DNA from: Branchiostoma floridae
Lineage: Eukaryota > Chordata > Leptocardii > Amphioxiformes > Branchiostomatidae
Direction: 5' to 3'
DNA: 64,000 nt
Assembly: GCF_000003815.2 (NCBI RefSeq)
Contig: NC_049983.1
Coordinates: 13,956,240-14,020,239 of the forward strand
Of this stretch, positions 1-11,710 are shown one piece after another (position 1 is the first letter of the stretch; every line of letters starts with the position of its first letter). A program made the translations under genes and the position numbers. Below the pieces are notes generated by a model. That model was not told the origin of the DNA. It saw only the letters and a program-made list of their open reading frames with translations, and searched no databases.

Positions 1-116
1 TTCTAATGTGTGAATCCGGTATATAAATTTCCAATCAAGCAGCCCTCACAGAATGCATTCAATTCATTCGATGGAAGCAGTGTGATACAAAATACAGCCT
101 CATGTGATACATATAG

Positions 117-317
117 AATACAACACTGTGTATTCCGTATCACCCGAGGTACCAGCCCGACCGCGGGTCGGATTGCCCGACGGCCGAAGGCCGGAGGGTG
201 ATCCGATCCGCGGGAGGACTGGGACCGAGGGTGGTCCGACCCGCGGAAGGCCGGAGGGTGATCCAACCCGCGGGAGGGCTGGGACCGAGGGTGATGCGGA
301 ATACACCGTGTTGTATT
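117..317. mobile_element. GC-rich inverted-repeat element (MITE-like)
   Basis: The two ends, 117-158 and 276-317, are near-perfect reverse complements over about 42 bases (AATACAACAC at the left, GTGTTGTATT at the right, with a shared CACCC and CCAGCCC further in). The interior is GC-rich and holds short tandem units built on GGCCGGAGGGTGATCC, in sharp contrast to the AT-rich flanks. The open frames through it exist on both strands because the repeat has no stops, so I do not call them genes. Superfamily not assigned. Confidence 0.6.
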
Positions 318-739
318 TTATTTATGTCCTACCCGCCTGAGAAAACCACTGTTTTGATGCGAAATGCGCCAGAAGTTGAACAAATTTGTTGCCCTCGAAA
401 AAAAAGCGTTGCAACAGTAATGTTCCAACGTCCGAATCAGGTATTCGAACTTTCGATGGCGCCGTACTAGGCCCACTCGAAACAGTTCGATTTATTCGAA
501 TGGAGCCCGTGTGATAAGCCCGGGCCGTACGGAAAGTTATCAGCCGGTCCGGAACACCCGTATCGAACATTTTCGCATCACAGGTATGACATAAAGCAAG
601 TTATCACCAGTCTGGCACATCCATATTAAACATTATAGCACTCCAGGTATGACATCAACTATAAGTTGAATGTTTTGTTACATACAAAGGGCTCCAAATA
701 CGTTTTTCTGTCTGCTTGCACTGGTACAGTTTACTTTTG

Positions 740-1663
740 CAGGGCTCGAAATACCACATGCATATGCAAGTTTGTGCAAGTAAAATTGGTGTGGTGCAAG
801 TAAGTTTAGACCAAACTTGCACCAGTGCAAGTTACTTTTGTCCTCTAATACCTGACATTAGAAAAAGCTTACACACACCGAGAATATTGTCATTGTCTGT
901 CATTGAAACGTAAAAGAAAATAACACTGAATAAAAAAAAAAGCCTAAATTTGTTATTTCTAAATTTGGTTAGACATCCAGGGAAACTATTTTTTTTAGAC
1001 AAATCCATCTCTACAATGCTAATGATTCCTATGGTGCTGTTCCTTTCCTTTATTCCTTTATTCCGATACCCTTTAGCCCTATTTAGGGCTAGTCTACCAG
1101 GGTTCATATGAAACAATGAAACATACATAAACAAACGCAAATATATACACAAACATACATGTATATATACAAACAGAGCAGTCTTACCTTGATTTGCATA
1201 TGAGTTACATTTGCATACTAAGTAGTGACTTTAAAATGTTCAACTGGTTTTTCCAGTTATATGTATTGTATTGAGTTGTTCTACCACTTCATTCTGGAGA
1301 GGCTTAAGACTAGTTACTGTGATGGATGTCACTCGAAGAGTCCAGAAGAAATCTATGGATCTTATCGAGTTGTAGACATTGAATTGTCTTTAATTGAGGC
1401 TAAATTCACAGTTTTTATGAAACAGTTTGTACAATTTCAAACCAAAACTAAGATACGCTACGGAAAAACAAATATCCAAACATGTGGTCTTTACCGGTAT
1501 GTATCCCCATTTACTCACGTACATTTGCAAATATTCAGAAGAGGAGATAAGGGGTTAACAGTTCACTATTTTGGGTTGTGCAAGTAAGTTTCTTTTGGTG
1601 CAAGTTACCTTTGGCTTAATTTGCACAGGTGCAAGTTGACTGAAAAGTGTATTTCGAGCCCTG
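740..1663. mobile_element. Non-autonomous DNA transposon with CAGGGCTCGAAATAC ends
   Basis: The left end reads CAGGGCTCGAAATAC and the right end GTATTTCGAGCCCTG, exact reverse complements. The six bases CTTTTG flank both sides (734-739 and 1664-1669), consistent with a target-site duplication. Subterminal GTGCAAGT-type repeats lie just inside both ends. No transposase frame is visible. It appears to sit inside an older relative whose pieces are about 727-739 and 1664-1996. Confidence 0.65.
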
Positions 1664-1996
1664 CTTTTGAAATTACCTGCACCAGAGAAATGTTACCTGC
1701 ACCAGTCAGATATATCCCAAAAGTGGATAAAACAACTTTTTGAACATGCTTTATATACCTGTTTACTAATAAAGTAGAAATGGGATTACTGCCTTGCATA
1801 TAAACAAAATAACAAGTTACCGTTCCATATACTCACAATGATTAGAAACTACATGTATCAGTAATCATCATCACACAATAATGCACAGTGCATAACCTGG
1901 TGCAGGTGTGTGCAGGTAGAGATCAGAAGTACCTACACAGCCCAACTTTTACCTGCACTAACCTGCATATGCAGGTGGTATTTTGAGGTTTGACTG
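1664..1996. mobile_element. Remnant of a related element (TACCTGCACC repeats)
   Basis: This stretch carries the TACCTGCACC and CTGCATATGCAGG subterminal motifs seen in the element at 6964-7291, here in reverse orientation and ending near 1996 in a degraded terminus. Its left part seems to be interrupted by the element at 740-1663. Degenerate copy, no coding capacity. Confidence 0.45.
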
Positions 1997-2717
1997 TACA
2001 TGCTGTATCCCCCCTTCTTTCACTTCACTTAAAGAATCATCATTTTTTTCTCATTTACTCTTATTCTTTTTATTTACAGATGTCTCTCTCTACTACATTT
2101 TGCACTCCCTAGATATCTAATGGGGGCATCTACAATATTTACATATTGATAACATCTGTAAGACATTTGCATGTAAGATACATGGCGATTGGTAAGTAGG
2201 AATTTTTGGGATGAAAACAGGTTTTTCCAGCAAGTCAATGATGGACTGGCTTTCTATCACCTATCTGTATCTATATAGCCGGTATAACCGCCGTTCGGCG
2301 TAACACACCAGCTTCGCAGGCACGCGGTGCGGCAGCAGCTGGTTATAAACATGTCCTAAATACTGTTGTAACCACTAGTAGTACATAAAGCTTTCTTCAA
2401 CAGAAAAAATTAAATGTGTGGATCAAACCAACTATCAGTAAAAAGTACTCTATACGCAGAGGCTTGGCTTCAGTTGGTTTTGTACTTCTGTTTAGGCCTG
2501 TTTCGTTATAATTACCTACCTTAGAAAAACCTGCCGACCCTAGACTTTTTTTGGGTGGGCAGTGGAGTCACATAGCTTCCAGTCAGAATTTTTATTCAGC
2601 CAGCTTCTTATTGAAGTAAAAACAGTTGCTTGTCCTATCTAATGAAGGATAAATGTATGAATTATGCACAAAATTAAAGTTTGGCATTGACAAACAAGTG
2701 AACTGAAAGAACATCAT
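1997..2717. other. Non-coding stretch, no gene seen
   Basis: AT-rich sequence without a convincing exon. A short GC-rich island at about 2275-2345 (GCCGTTCGGCGTAACACACC) looks like part of an interspersed repeat but has no recognisable ends here. Confidence 0.4.
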
Positions 2718-3083
2718 CAGGCCTCGAAATACTTTTTTCAGCCAGGTTGCGCAGGCGGCAACCCGAATCAAAAACCAACTTGCGCCATCAGCATTTCAGA
2801 TTGCGCCACTTCCAAGTTGTTACTATCTCCAAATTTGCTACTTATCCATTATCTGTAAAAGCAGTTCATTTCAGTTGAAGAAATATAGCAAAAAAAAGAT
2901 GCAGGGCAAATTAAGTGCACTTTTCTCAATAAACGTCCAATTTATCAATCTTTTGAAAATAAAGACTGCAACAAAAACAATATCTGAAAGAACCGTGAAA
3001 AAATCACAACCTTTCTGAGCATCTCTCGCACGGAGAAAACTACTGTCGCGGCGAGGGTGCGCAAGTGGTTAATTCGAGCCCTG
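2718..3083. mobile_element. CAGG...CCCTG element with 5-bp target duplication
   Basis: The left end is CAGGCCTCGAAATAC and the right end TTCGAGCCCTG. The flanks carry the 5-bp direct repeat ATCAT at 2713-2717 and 3084-3088. The interior has TTGCGCC/GGCGCAA-type subterminal repeats, so it is a sister family of the elements at 740 and 6964 rather than a copy. No transposase. Confidence 0.65.
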
Positions 3084-4464
3084 ATCATGCGAGTACTGTC
3101 ATCTTGCTCTTGAATATTAATGAGTCGCCTTACATGGCGCCTTTTGACAACACAAAGGCATTTCTCTGATGGGCTGACGGTTAGTAGCCACGCCCCTAAT
3201 ACCCGTTTTCTGCGTCTGAAAAGGCAGGGGTGACATTGTAAGGCATTGCCGCGACAGTCAACCCTGTGTGGGGGGGTGGTTAAATCCTGTAGTTTAGCAG
3301 CACTTTTTATTTTTGCTGGATTTTTCTTTTTTTTTGCGAGTGTTAATTTTGGGGTCACCAGAGGATGTCATCCATAAAATTAAGTCAGTGTGGCCTAACC
3401 ATAGAACAACTGACAACACGCATGCTGAAAGTGGCAGAGGAATCACGCAACATCTGCTTGGTAATATCCAATTATTGCAACGCCTAAAACGTATACCAGG
3501 AAAAAGTTTGTACTAGCTTGTTTTTCATAACACTGGCACTGGCCAATGCAATGCGCTAGCAAGCCAGAGTCAAACATCTGCTTAGGGAACATGCATCATC
3601 GCGCAACTGAGTACAGACGACATGCCAAACTATATACGAATGCAGCAAACGGAACATAGAGATCTTGGTGCGAACACTCAAGACAAATGATAGGCCGACT
3701 ACAATAGTATACAGTTACAGAGTAATAAAAATCCTGAATCCACAGGCATTAGCTGAGTCAGCAGGCATTATTCTTGTAGTAATTAATGCACATTACTATT
3801 TCTAGGAAATAACATTTCAGGTATCTAAAATGACTTACTTTTGTAAAGACCGGTCAACAGTACCATTTCAGGGGTACCTAAGCCCTTACACAAATTTTCC
3901 CGAAATTACTATGCGATAAGGGACAAATGTTATTAAAAATACGCAAGACTATTATGAAAAATGCATTAACTTTGATAAAGCACTATCATATACAAACCTT
4001 ATGAAAAATGAAATCTTTTTATGCAAATCAGTATTGAGAGATGCTACTCAGTGTTTCTACCCATGATATTTTTTACAGCGTTAAAAAGTGGAAATATTCT
4101 GGATAAGGCAATCTGTATGATACTGACATCTACTGCATTGTATTCTCACATTCACATCATAATTTCATACTTCTAAGGGTCTAAGGGTAAGGGGGCCTTA
4201 TTCAGATTATGTCCACTTTCAATGACCTAATATTGCTTAGGTTGACTTTAAAGCTAAAGCAGTAGGCTCGTCCTCATTGAAATGTCAAAAATGCTGTCGC
4301 CTGACTTTACGACTTGATATTGAGCAAATTATAGACAGCATGACTGGTCCCTTTGTTTTTCTACAACCCCTGTAATGTTTAACAAAAGATGCACCACGAC
4401 ATTCATATTGGTTCATGGCTTTGAAGGTTAAATAAATATAGCCTCGGGTTGGATTTCAACCCCA
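3084..4464. other. Non-coding stretch, no gene seen
   Basis: No exon with plausible splice signals and codon pattern was found on either strand. Contains only AT-rich unique-looking sequence. Confidence 0.4.
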
Positions 4465-4465
4465 G

Positions 4466-4556
4466 GGCTCGAAATACTTTTTTTCTGCATACCTGCACTG
4501 GTGCAGGTAACATTGAAAATTACCTGCACCAGACAAATTTTACCTGCACCATTCTG
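4466..4556. mobile_element. Truncated CAGGGCTCGAAATAC element end
   Basis: One terminus, CAGGGCTCGAAATAC, followed by CTGCACTGGTGCAGGTAA and two TACCTGCACC units, as in the full copy at 6964-7291. The opposite end is not visible nearby, so this is a solo or truncated end. Confidence 0.5.
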
Positions 4557-5331
4557 AATTTAGGAAGTATGGATCATACTAAAATTGTTCAGGAAACATT
4601 GCTATTTTTTCTGTGGGAGGCTGTGTGAGGAGGTTTATGCATGTTGCCAAATTCGACAACAAACGTTACCACCATGAGTTTGATAACTGCCCTGTAATGC
4701 ATTATTACCTTCGCCTACCAATAGGACCGAAAATAATAAGTTGACATTATTTTGGCTATGGTTCAAAGAGGAATTTTCCTAAACAACCCAGCTCAAACAA
4801 CCAGGTAATTTTCAGTGAAAATAAAGTTATTTATTTTTTTATCAAAGTGATCAGAGTGAGTATCGAATAGACATATATAATAGCCCATGAGCTATTCTTT
4901 TGTTTATTTCTTATGCACAACATCGTCTTCTCCTGTTGCCACAGCTCAATGCTGCTATCTTTTATCTCCAAGTTCCTGTGACTCGTGCAGTGGTTTTCCA
5001 ATTTGCACAAAATTCGTATAATTTTACAAAAAATTACTTTAATATGCAACATTTTTGAGAATCCTGATTTGCATTATCAGTATTCAATTATGTACATCAT
5101 AACTTAAACTATCTACAAACTAAAAACTAGAGTTCCACGAACACATACCTTTGCCAAATAAACCAGGTTTGTTATGTAGAATGATGTCTGTAGACATAAA
5201 TGTGTTACTCATTACATTTTATTTTATATGCCCGGAGTTGGTTCATAACATTTCGCCATTGCTTATACAAATTAGATCCCTATTTACATAATGATATTAA
5301 ATTGTATCAAGCATTACTTAAGCTATCAGCA

Positions 5332-6490
5332 TACCAAAAATCATGATGATCCTTTCATCCCTTCTTGACTTATTCTCTTTCAAAGTTGGAAACTAAACCG
5401 GCTCCTGCAGTTCAAGAAAAGATGTTACTGGACCCAAACATACACCTCTTAGTCTCTGCCATCTTTCTCAGTTCCATATGTGTCAAGTTTGAAAGTCCTA
5501 TCACGGAATGCAGTGGATTTATCAACTTTCTGCATTAATTATGCAAATTGTTGATTTATATAATTAGTATCTCATTATGTAAGTTTTTACTTAGGATATC
5601 TACATACCAAAAATCATGACGATCCGTCAACATGTTCATATTTTGCCATTAATTATGCAAATGAGATCATCATCTGCATAATTAATATGTATAAATATTT
5701 CTTTCCTTCTCAGCTACAAATGTGACAAGTTTGAAAGTCCTATAAAGGAATGCAGTGGATTTACAAACTTTCCTCATTAATTATGCAAATTAGCTGTCGA
5801 TTTGCATAATTTGAATTCCATCATGTAAGTCTTCCCATTGGCTATCTACATACCAAAAATCATGACGATCCGTCAACACGTTTATATATTCTCATTAATC
5901 ATGCAAATGAGGTCGTCATTTGCATAATTAATATGGATTGATTTTTCTCTCTTTCTCAGCTATATATGTGACAAGTTTGAAAGTCGTATTATGAAATGTA
6001 GCGGATTTATAAACTTTCCTCATTAATTATGCAAATTAGTTGCTGATTTGCATAATTAGTATTCCATCATGTACATTGTTACTTGGGCTATCTACATACC
6101 AAAAATCGTAACGATCCATCAACACGTTCTCGAGTTATTCTCGTCCAAAGTTTGAAAGGAAATCGGCGACTGCAGTTCCAAACAAGCCACTAGGGGGTCC
6201 AAACCTACCGCACTTACTCTCTGCCCCAAGGGCTATCCACCACTCAAATATCATAACCACAGCATGTCCAGAACACGAGATATCAAAAATTGAGGTTCTG
6301 CTGCAGTACCTTAGCAAGCCGCTAGGGGGCCCATTATCGAACTTGACCTTCATTTTCCCGACCCCTACCCACCTACCAAATATTATCTGGATCCATTCAA
6401 GGCTTCTCGAGTTATGCTGTTAACAGACACACAGACACACACACAGACAGACTCACAAGCCCAAAACATAACCTTAGCCATTCTGGCAAA
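5332..6490. repeat. Tandem repeat of about 246 bp with CA-rich tail
   Basis: The phrase TACCAAAAATCATGACGATC recurs at 5605 and 5851 and, with changes, at 5332 and 6097. The last three are spaced exactly 246 bases apart. Each unit contains paired ATTATGCAAAT and ATTTGCATAAT blocks. The array ends in a GACAGACACACAGACACAC tract near 6425-6450. No reading frame persists through the units. Confidence 0.7.
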
Positions 6491-6497
6491 GGTAATT

Positions 6498-6830
6498 ATG
6501 ACGATCCATCAAATTCTGAAACAAGATTAGACCCTGCAGTTCTGAAAAAAGCCACTAAAAGGGCCCAAACCTACACCACTTTTCTCTACCCCAGAAGATA
6601 TCCATCACTCAAAAATAGCACAACCACTGCATATTCAGAACACAAGATATCAAAACTGAAAGTTCCGCTGCAATACCCAGGAAAGCTGCTAGGAAGCTAA
6701 TTATTGAACTTGACCTTTATTTTCTTGACCCCATTCCTCCTAATAAATATCATAAGGACCCATCAAACACCTCGAGTTATGCTGTTGACAGACAGACACA
6801 CAGACATGCAAATAGCACCAAAACATTCCT
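6498..6830. repeat. Diverged second copy of the repeat tail
   Basis: It repeats the order seen at about 6105-6490: ACGATCCATCAA, a CTGCAGTTC block, a GGGCCCAAACCTAC-like block, ATTGAACTTGACCTT, and a terminal GACAGACACACAGACA tract. It is a degenerate duplicate of the 3' part of the preceding array. Confidence 0.55.
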
Positions 6831-6963
6831 ATTGACAAGGGTACTCATGAAAGTAAAGACATTTGACAGAAATTGGCCATGGGCCCTAATTCCCAGCTGG
6901 CTGAATAAAAGTGAATGATGCTGAAGTTCACTATGTTTACATTATCTCATCTGTATATACAGC

Positions 6964-7291
6964 CAGGGCTCGAAATACCACCTGCATATGCAGGTTAGTG
7001 CAGGTAAAATTGGAGCTGTGCAGGCATTTCAGGTGTCTACCTGCACCTAATCTGCACTGGTCCATGTACTGGGTTTTATACATAAATCATAAATGTCATA
7101 TGATGTACTACAATGTAGGATTATGTGGTTATTAGCTGTATTAAATGTTAGGACGAGGAAATGTTACCACCTATAAAGTTGAAAAGAAAAAAATAGCAAT
7201 TTTAGTATGATCCAAAATTTCTAAATTGAGAAGGTGCAGGTAAAATTTGTCTGGTGCGGGTAACTTTAAAAAAAAAGTATTTCAAGCCGTG
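6964..7291. mobile_element. CAGGGCTCGAAATAC element with 5-bp target duplication
   Basis: It starts CAGGGCTCGAAATACCACC and ends GTATTTCAAGCCGTG. The 5-bp repeat ACAGC flanks it at 6959-6963 and 7292-7296. Subterminal TGCAGGTAAAA units face each other from both ends. Non-autonomous, 328 bp. Confidence 0.65.
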
Positions 7292-7777
7292 ACAGCACTT
7301 CAGACAGTGACAAAGCCAGATACAGCAAAAATCCATCTGGTTCTCATTAACTGGGGTTGGTGCTTTTAACCTTTGCCTCGTAAACTCTGCCTAGGTGTCT
7401 ACAAACCAACTCTATTACTAGGATTCCAATTACTATTAGTATTAGGGGATAGAAGTCTTGCGTCTGAGAACAAATGAAACCCAAGTAAGGTTGTACATAA
7501 TTTTGATAACTAACTTGTGTATTTCTCATTAACAACCCCATTCAGCTATTTTGATGACTGTTCCACTTAACCACTTATGTGGTAATACAGTGCAAAGTGG
7601 CCAAAGAATTTTTATCATTCAAATATAGAAGAGCTGCTAATGTAAGAATCAAAACTGCAATGCTGTCAGATATATCATATTTTTACTTTGCTAAATGCTA
7701 CAAATACAAGTTGCATTAACTGCAAGCAAGCACAGTTACTAACATTATAGTTGCACTTGCACTTGCAAATGATAATA

Positions 7778-7970
7778 CTGTAAATGCAGAAATGTTCGCG
7801 GTGGATTAATGTTCCCAGTTTAAACCACCGCAAACTTAAACTTAAAACCACCGCAAACATTTTTCTATTATGGTATTAGACTGCAGTTACGCAAACTTAA
7901 ATCTACCGCGAAAAGTCCTTTTTCCCGCTACCGCGAAATTAAATACCAGCGAACTTAAATGCATTTACAG
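7778..7970. mobile_element. TA-flanked MITE, CTGTAAATGCA ends (copy 1)
   Basis: It begins CTGTAAATGCAG and ends TGCATTTACAG, with TA on each side (7776-7777 and 7971-7972), as expected for a Tc1/mariner-type target. The interior has repeated ACCGCAAAC/TTCGCGGT blocks. A second copy lies at 43111-43333 inside TSR1 intron 1. Confidence 0.7.
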
Positions 7971-8197
7971 TAATTGATATAATGTATACAATAAGAGCAG
8001 AGCCAGCAGACTAACACAGTACTAAGACTAACTCCAACGGTTCAAATTGCAAATACATTTCCCCTTTAATTTTTAGAGGACGACCGGGTATATCTTCTAC
8101 CAGAGTCCTAATTGGGCAGAGAACTCAAAACTCAAAAGAGATATCAAAGCCCCATCATTTGGATGGTATTGAGTTTCTGTCCATTTGATCACAGCAT

Positions 8198-8796
8198 CAG
8201 GGGTGCATAAGCATTTGCACGAACCCTATGAAATCCGTACGGATATTATGTGATACACACGAATCACTATGCGAAAACGCACGAATATTATGAAAATTGC
8301 ACGAATCACTATGCAAAAACGCACGAATATTGTGACATTCGCACGAATCACTATGGATTCACACGAACCTTATGAGATNNNNNNNNNNNNNNNNNNNNNN
8401 NNNNNNNNNNNNNNNNNNNNNNNNNNNNNNNNNNNNNNNNNNNNNNNNNNNNNNNNNNNNNNNNNNNNNNNNNNNNNNACTGTTTTGCTTCATTTCGGCC
8501 TGTTACATTGTATTTTCCGCCGCACGCCGATCGAAGCCGCCATCTTGAAAATCTCGCTCCGTCTGTCACGTGACCCCGGCAGTGGTTGTGCAATTTCGCA
8601 TAAGGTTTGTGCAAATCTCATAAGGTTCGTGTGCATCACATAGTGATTCGTGCGAATTTCATAATATTCGTGCGTTTTTGCATAGTGATTCGTGCGAATT
8701 TCATAATATTCGTGCGTTTTCGCATAGTGATTCGTGTGTATCACATAATATTCGTACGAATTTCATAGGGTTCGTGCAAATGCTTAGGCACCCCTG
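8198..8796. mobile_element. Fold-back element with GCACGAAT/ATTCGTGC arrays, spans a gap
   Basis: The left end is CAGGGGTGCATAAGCA and the right end TGCTTAGGCACCCCTG. A 5-bp direct repeat AGCAT flanks it (8193-8197 and 8797-8801). Inside are alternating units of CGCACGAATATTATG and GCACGAATCACTATG on the left and their reverse complements on the right. The centre includes GC-rich sequence at about 8500-8580 and an assembly gap (8379-8478), so true length is unknown. Long arms like these often break assemblies. Confidence 0.65.
8379..8478. other. Assembly gap (100 N)
   Basis: One hundred N bases, inside the fold-back element. Confidence 0.95.
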
Positions 8797-8973
8797 AGCA
8801 TTCCAACTCACAGTCAGAATGTACATGAATGATAAACCCTATTGAATTTGTACTAAATTACATATACAATTGTACACACAATACCTTACCTGCTATTATA
8901 AATATATTGCTAAGTAGGATTTCACATATCAATTCTGGACCTTTCATTCTTGACCTATATTGGGTAGACTTCT

Positions 8974-9412
8974 AGATCCCGTTTACACTAAAAAAAGTGA
9001 GTTTAACATCGAAATGGATCAGAAGTTTAATTCTATCAAACTAGATAACTGCATTCAGACTCGTTTTTAGACAATTGGATTAAACCCAAACTTGCAATCA
9101 TGACCACCCCGAATTGGGACGATCCAAAATGTTGCTAAAGATGACCGCATCATTTTGAAGCGGGTGGCAACATCGATTTTTCATGGTAACTGGCAGAAAA
9201 TAACAGTAAAATCGGCCATATTGGGTTAGGTTTTGACTCGATTACAGTCGGCAAGATACTGAAGACCATGGCGCTCATGAGGTCATACAGGTCATTGGGA
9301 TACTCATAGTCTACTATAATGGGGGTCACACTACAAAAATTGATTACAATCGTGTCATGCTAATCAGATTTAATGTTTAATCCAATTCATTTTTTGAGTG
9401 TGAATGGGGTCC
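8974..9412. mobile_element. Probable MITE with degraded inverted ends
   Basis: AGATCCCGTTTACACT at the left matches the reverse complement of AGTGTGAATGGGGTCC at the right with a few mismatches, and A/T runs follow on both inner sides. No target duplication could be recognised and there is no coding frame. Confidence 0.45.
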
Positions 9413-10562
9413 TTTACAGGTCTAGACTGGTGTCAACAACTTGTCAATACCAGAAACCAGTGCTGTGACACTCACAAATACATAAATTGTAGAACTTGGG
9501 CACCAAAGGGATGAGCTTTTGTGGATGTGAAAATTTTGCACATGGAAAACTAATGCATGAAAATATCACTATATCATATACATGTATGCACATTAGCTGA
9601 TTCCCAAGGGATTCAAAAACTTTTTGCAGTTTTAGAAACTTGAAAGCAAAATGGAATTAAGTATCATATTGTTGCATTCTAGAGAATCTTTTTCTATCAA
9701 TATTTTCAAGTGTTCTTTAAATGTTGAGTTTTCACTTGCAAAAAAGTTTCAAATTTTGTGTGAGACCATCTGGTTGAGAAAATAGAGAAAAGCCTCAAGT
9801 TGTTACAAATTACAATGTAAAACTTTACACTAGTGACTTTTCAATGTATTCTTATCAAATTTGAGTAATTTTGAAATGTTCACGATATGCAAATAAGCCT
9901 ATTCCCAAGGGACATAAAAATCAAGAGTTCTTAGATTAAAAAAATAAGGTGACAGAAAATTATACCGCGCAAATTTTTCACATGCAGAAAAAACATTTCT
10001 GCATCAAAACTGCAAGTATTCTAAATTTTAAACCCTCCATTCAGACACAGGGAAACACCTGCAACACTCAAAGTCTCACATGACCGAAGAATGATGAAAT
10101 GTCTAGCCAATTACATTGGCTCTATATAAAAATGTATAAATTATCTGTCCTCCTACACACATGCAATATCAACAAAGACAGGTCCTATTGACATGCTAGC
10201 CTGTCAATAAGAACCTTTACTTGCTATTGACATGCTAAGCATGTCAATAAGAACCCCCCTGCTATTTGAAGGCTATAAAGAACCCCCCCCCCCCGACTAT
10301 TCACAGGTAAGTCTGAGCCTGCAGTAAATATTTAACACTATAGTACAAAGACTGATAAAGTTAATTGCATCTTGAAATTGAATGTTATTCATAGTCAATC
10401 TTTTTTTCCGATAAAACATTAATTCAACTCTCGATCATTCACAACTTCCAGATAAATTTTATGTAACGCGTTACAAGAAATTTGCATAAAAACAACACCA
10501 CCTCAGACACACCTCACAAAATATCAACAAACATTCGTCAAGTCTGCATAGATAAGTCTTAC
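9413..10562. other. Non-coding stretch with a duplicated small palindrome
   Basis: No gene seen beyond the edge of the minus-strand exon that ends at 10563. At 10186-10255 a unit around CTATTGACATGCT...TGTCAATAAGAAC occurs twice; the second copy (10225-10247) is a perfect palindrome ATTGACATGCT/AGCATGTCAAT. A run of C bases follows at about 10281-10292. Confidence 0.45.
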
Positions 10563-11004
10563 CTTTCTGTACCGATCTCTTCCTTGGAATGGTGAAGCTC
10601 TTCATAGCCTCGAAAATCCTGGCAGGGTCTTCTTGTGGTACGGTCGGAGTTTCTCCCTCTTCTTCAAACAACGTTTCCTCCTCGCCCTCCCCCATGCTTC
10701 CTTCGTCCTCCATGTTGTTTTCCGACTGCCGCGAAGTGTCAGAATCGACGCTCGTGTTTTCCCCACTGTCATGGTTTCCTTTATCACCCGTCCCATCCTT
10801 ATCGTTCCCTGAACTATCACTGTCCTGGTCATGTCGTGGTAAGGACAGCTTCTCGAATAAGTTAGCCATTTTTGGCCAATCTTCTGTGATCACCTCATAT
10901 TTTTTCTCACCTGCATGCTTGCAGAAGACGGCCGTCCAATGTGGACCAATCGCCACGCTCCTAATGAAATTCAAGTCACGCACAGGGCGAAACGTATACC
11001 GCAC
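10563..11004 (-). CDS. First coding exon of an unidentified acidic protein
   Basis: The exon encodes 147 residues plus one base of the next codon. It begins with an ATG at 11004 (protein start MRYTFRPVRDL) and ends at a good donor (CAGAAAG/GTAAGA on the minus strand). The first 55 or so residues look folded (FIRSVAIGPHWTAVFCKH, then YEVITEDWPKMANLFEKL). The rest is a long Asp/Glu/Ser-rich low-complexity tail with runs such as EGEEE, ending in the basic stretch PRKRSVQK. I do not recognise the family, and the following exons were not found in the window to the left. It is transcribed away from a possible plus-strand unit, so 11005-11150 may be a shared promoter. The conserved-looking N-terminus plus a clean donor argue for a real gene; an acidic repeat artefact is the alternative. 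Confidence 0.5.
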
Positions 11005-11710
11005 GTTGATTGGACAAGATGAAAACGGTCAAGGGTCAAATCCTTACAGTTCAAAGGTTACCTTCTGTAAAAGTGGCGGAAAGTTATAAATTTTGAGTAT
11101 TTTTGAGTTTTTGAAGGCTTGGTCGCCGCTGTCACAGCCGCCGCTGGAAAGGCTGTTTCTGTTGCCCATGAACGGGTTGCGCATGGATGTTTGGAAACAC
11201 TCACGATTGCACTAACAAGGTAATAACTAAGATAAGCTTTTTATCTTATATTTTGCCAACTTCAAAGTTATTTTTATGACGTAATGCTGCATGCATTATT
11301 TCCTCTGTACGCAGCTCAGCTACGTAATTTTATCATCATGTATATGATGTAGGTTGTATCGATAAGTGGTATTTAATTAAGCCACTTTTCTCCTGAAATC
11401 GCAGAACCCACAAATTTTAGAAAATGTGGGCCTTTTCGTCTCCCTCTGCTTCCAAAAAAAGAAGTCAAACCCAACCTGTTTAGAAATAGCCAACACTAGT
11501 ATTAGATGAGAATATTGTTTATGACTGTCCATTTTCACTATGTGTATACCATGTACTTGCAATTAGCCCTCGGGCACGAACTTGCAAATAAACTTCTTCT
11601 ATTTAATGCAAAATTTTGTTTGATATCTAACATTATGAAGGTCATAGAGACTATTTGACCTTTAATCATTAGTAAATATTTGATTTTTAGTGATCAGCAA
11701 AAAATATATG

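Noticed and set aside
3-470. Several overlapping open frames on both strands near the left edge
   Set aside because: They arise from the stop-free GC-rich inverted-repeat element at 117-317; residues are repetitive and both strands are open equally.
5332-6830. CRISPR-like or satellite centromere array
   Set aside because: Units are long, few and diverged, with no spacer structure, and the host is a eukaryote; it is an interspersed tandem repeat.
8269-8643. Open frame across the N gap at 8379-8478, and similar ones at 62304-62890
   Set aside because: Continuity is created by N bases; at 8.3 kb the frame is repeat units, and at 62.3-62.9 kb the plus-strand frame is the antisense of the bHLH exon.
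10589-11089. Plus-strand Ser/Pro-rich frame
   Set aside because: It is the antisense of the acidic minus-strand exon, which has a better donor and more natural composition.
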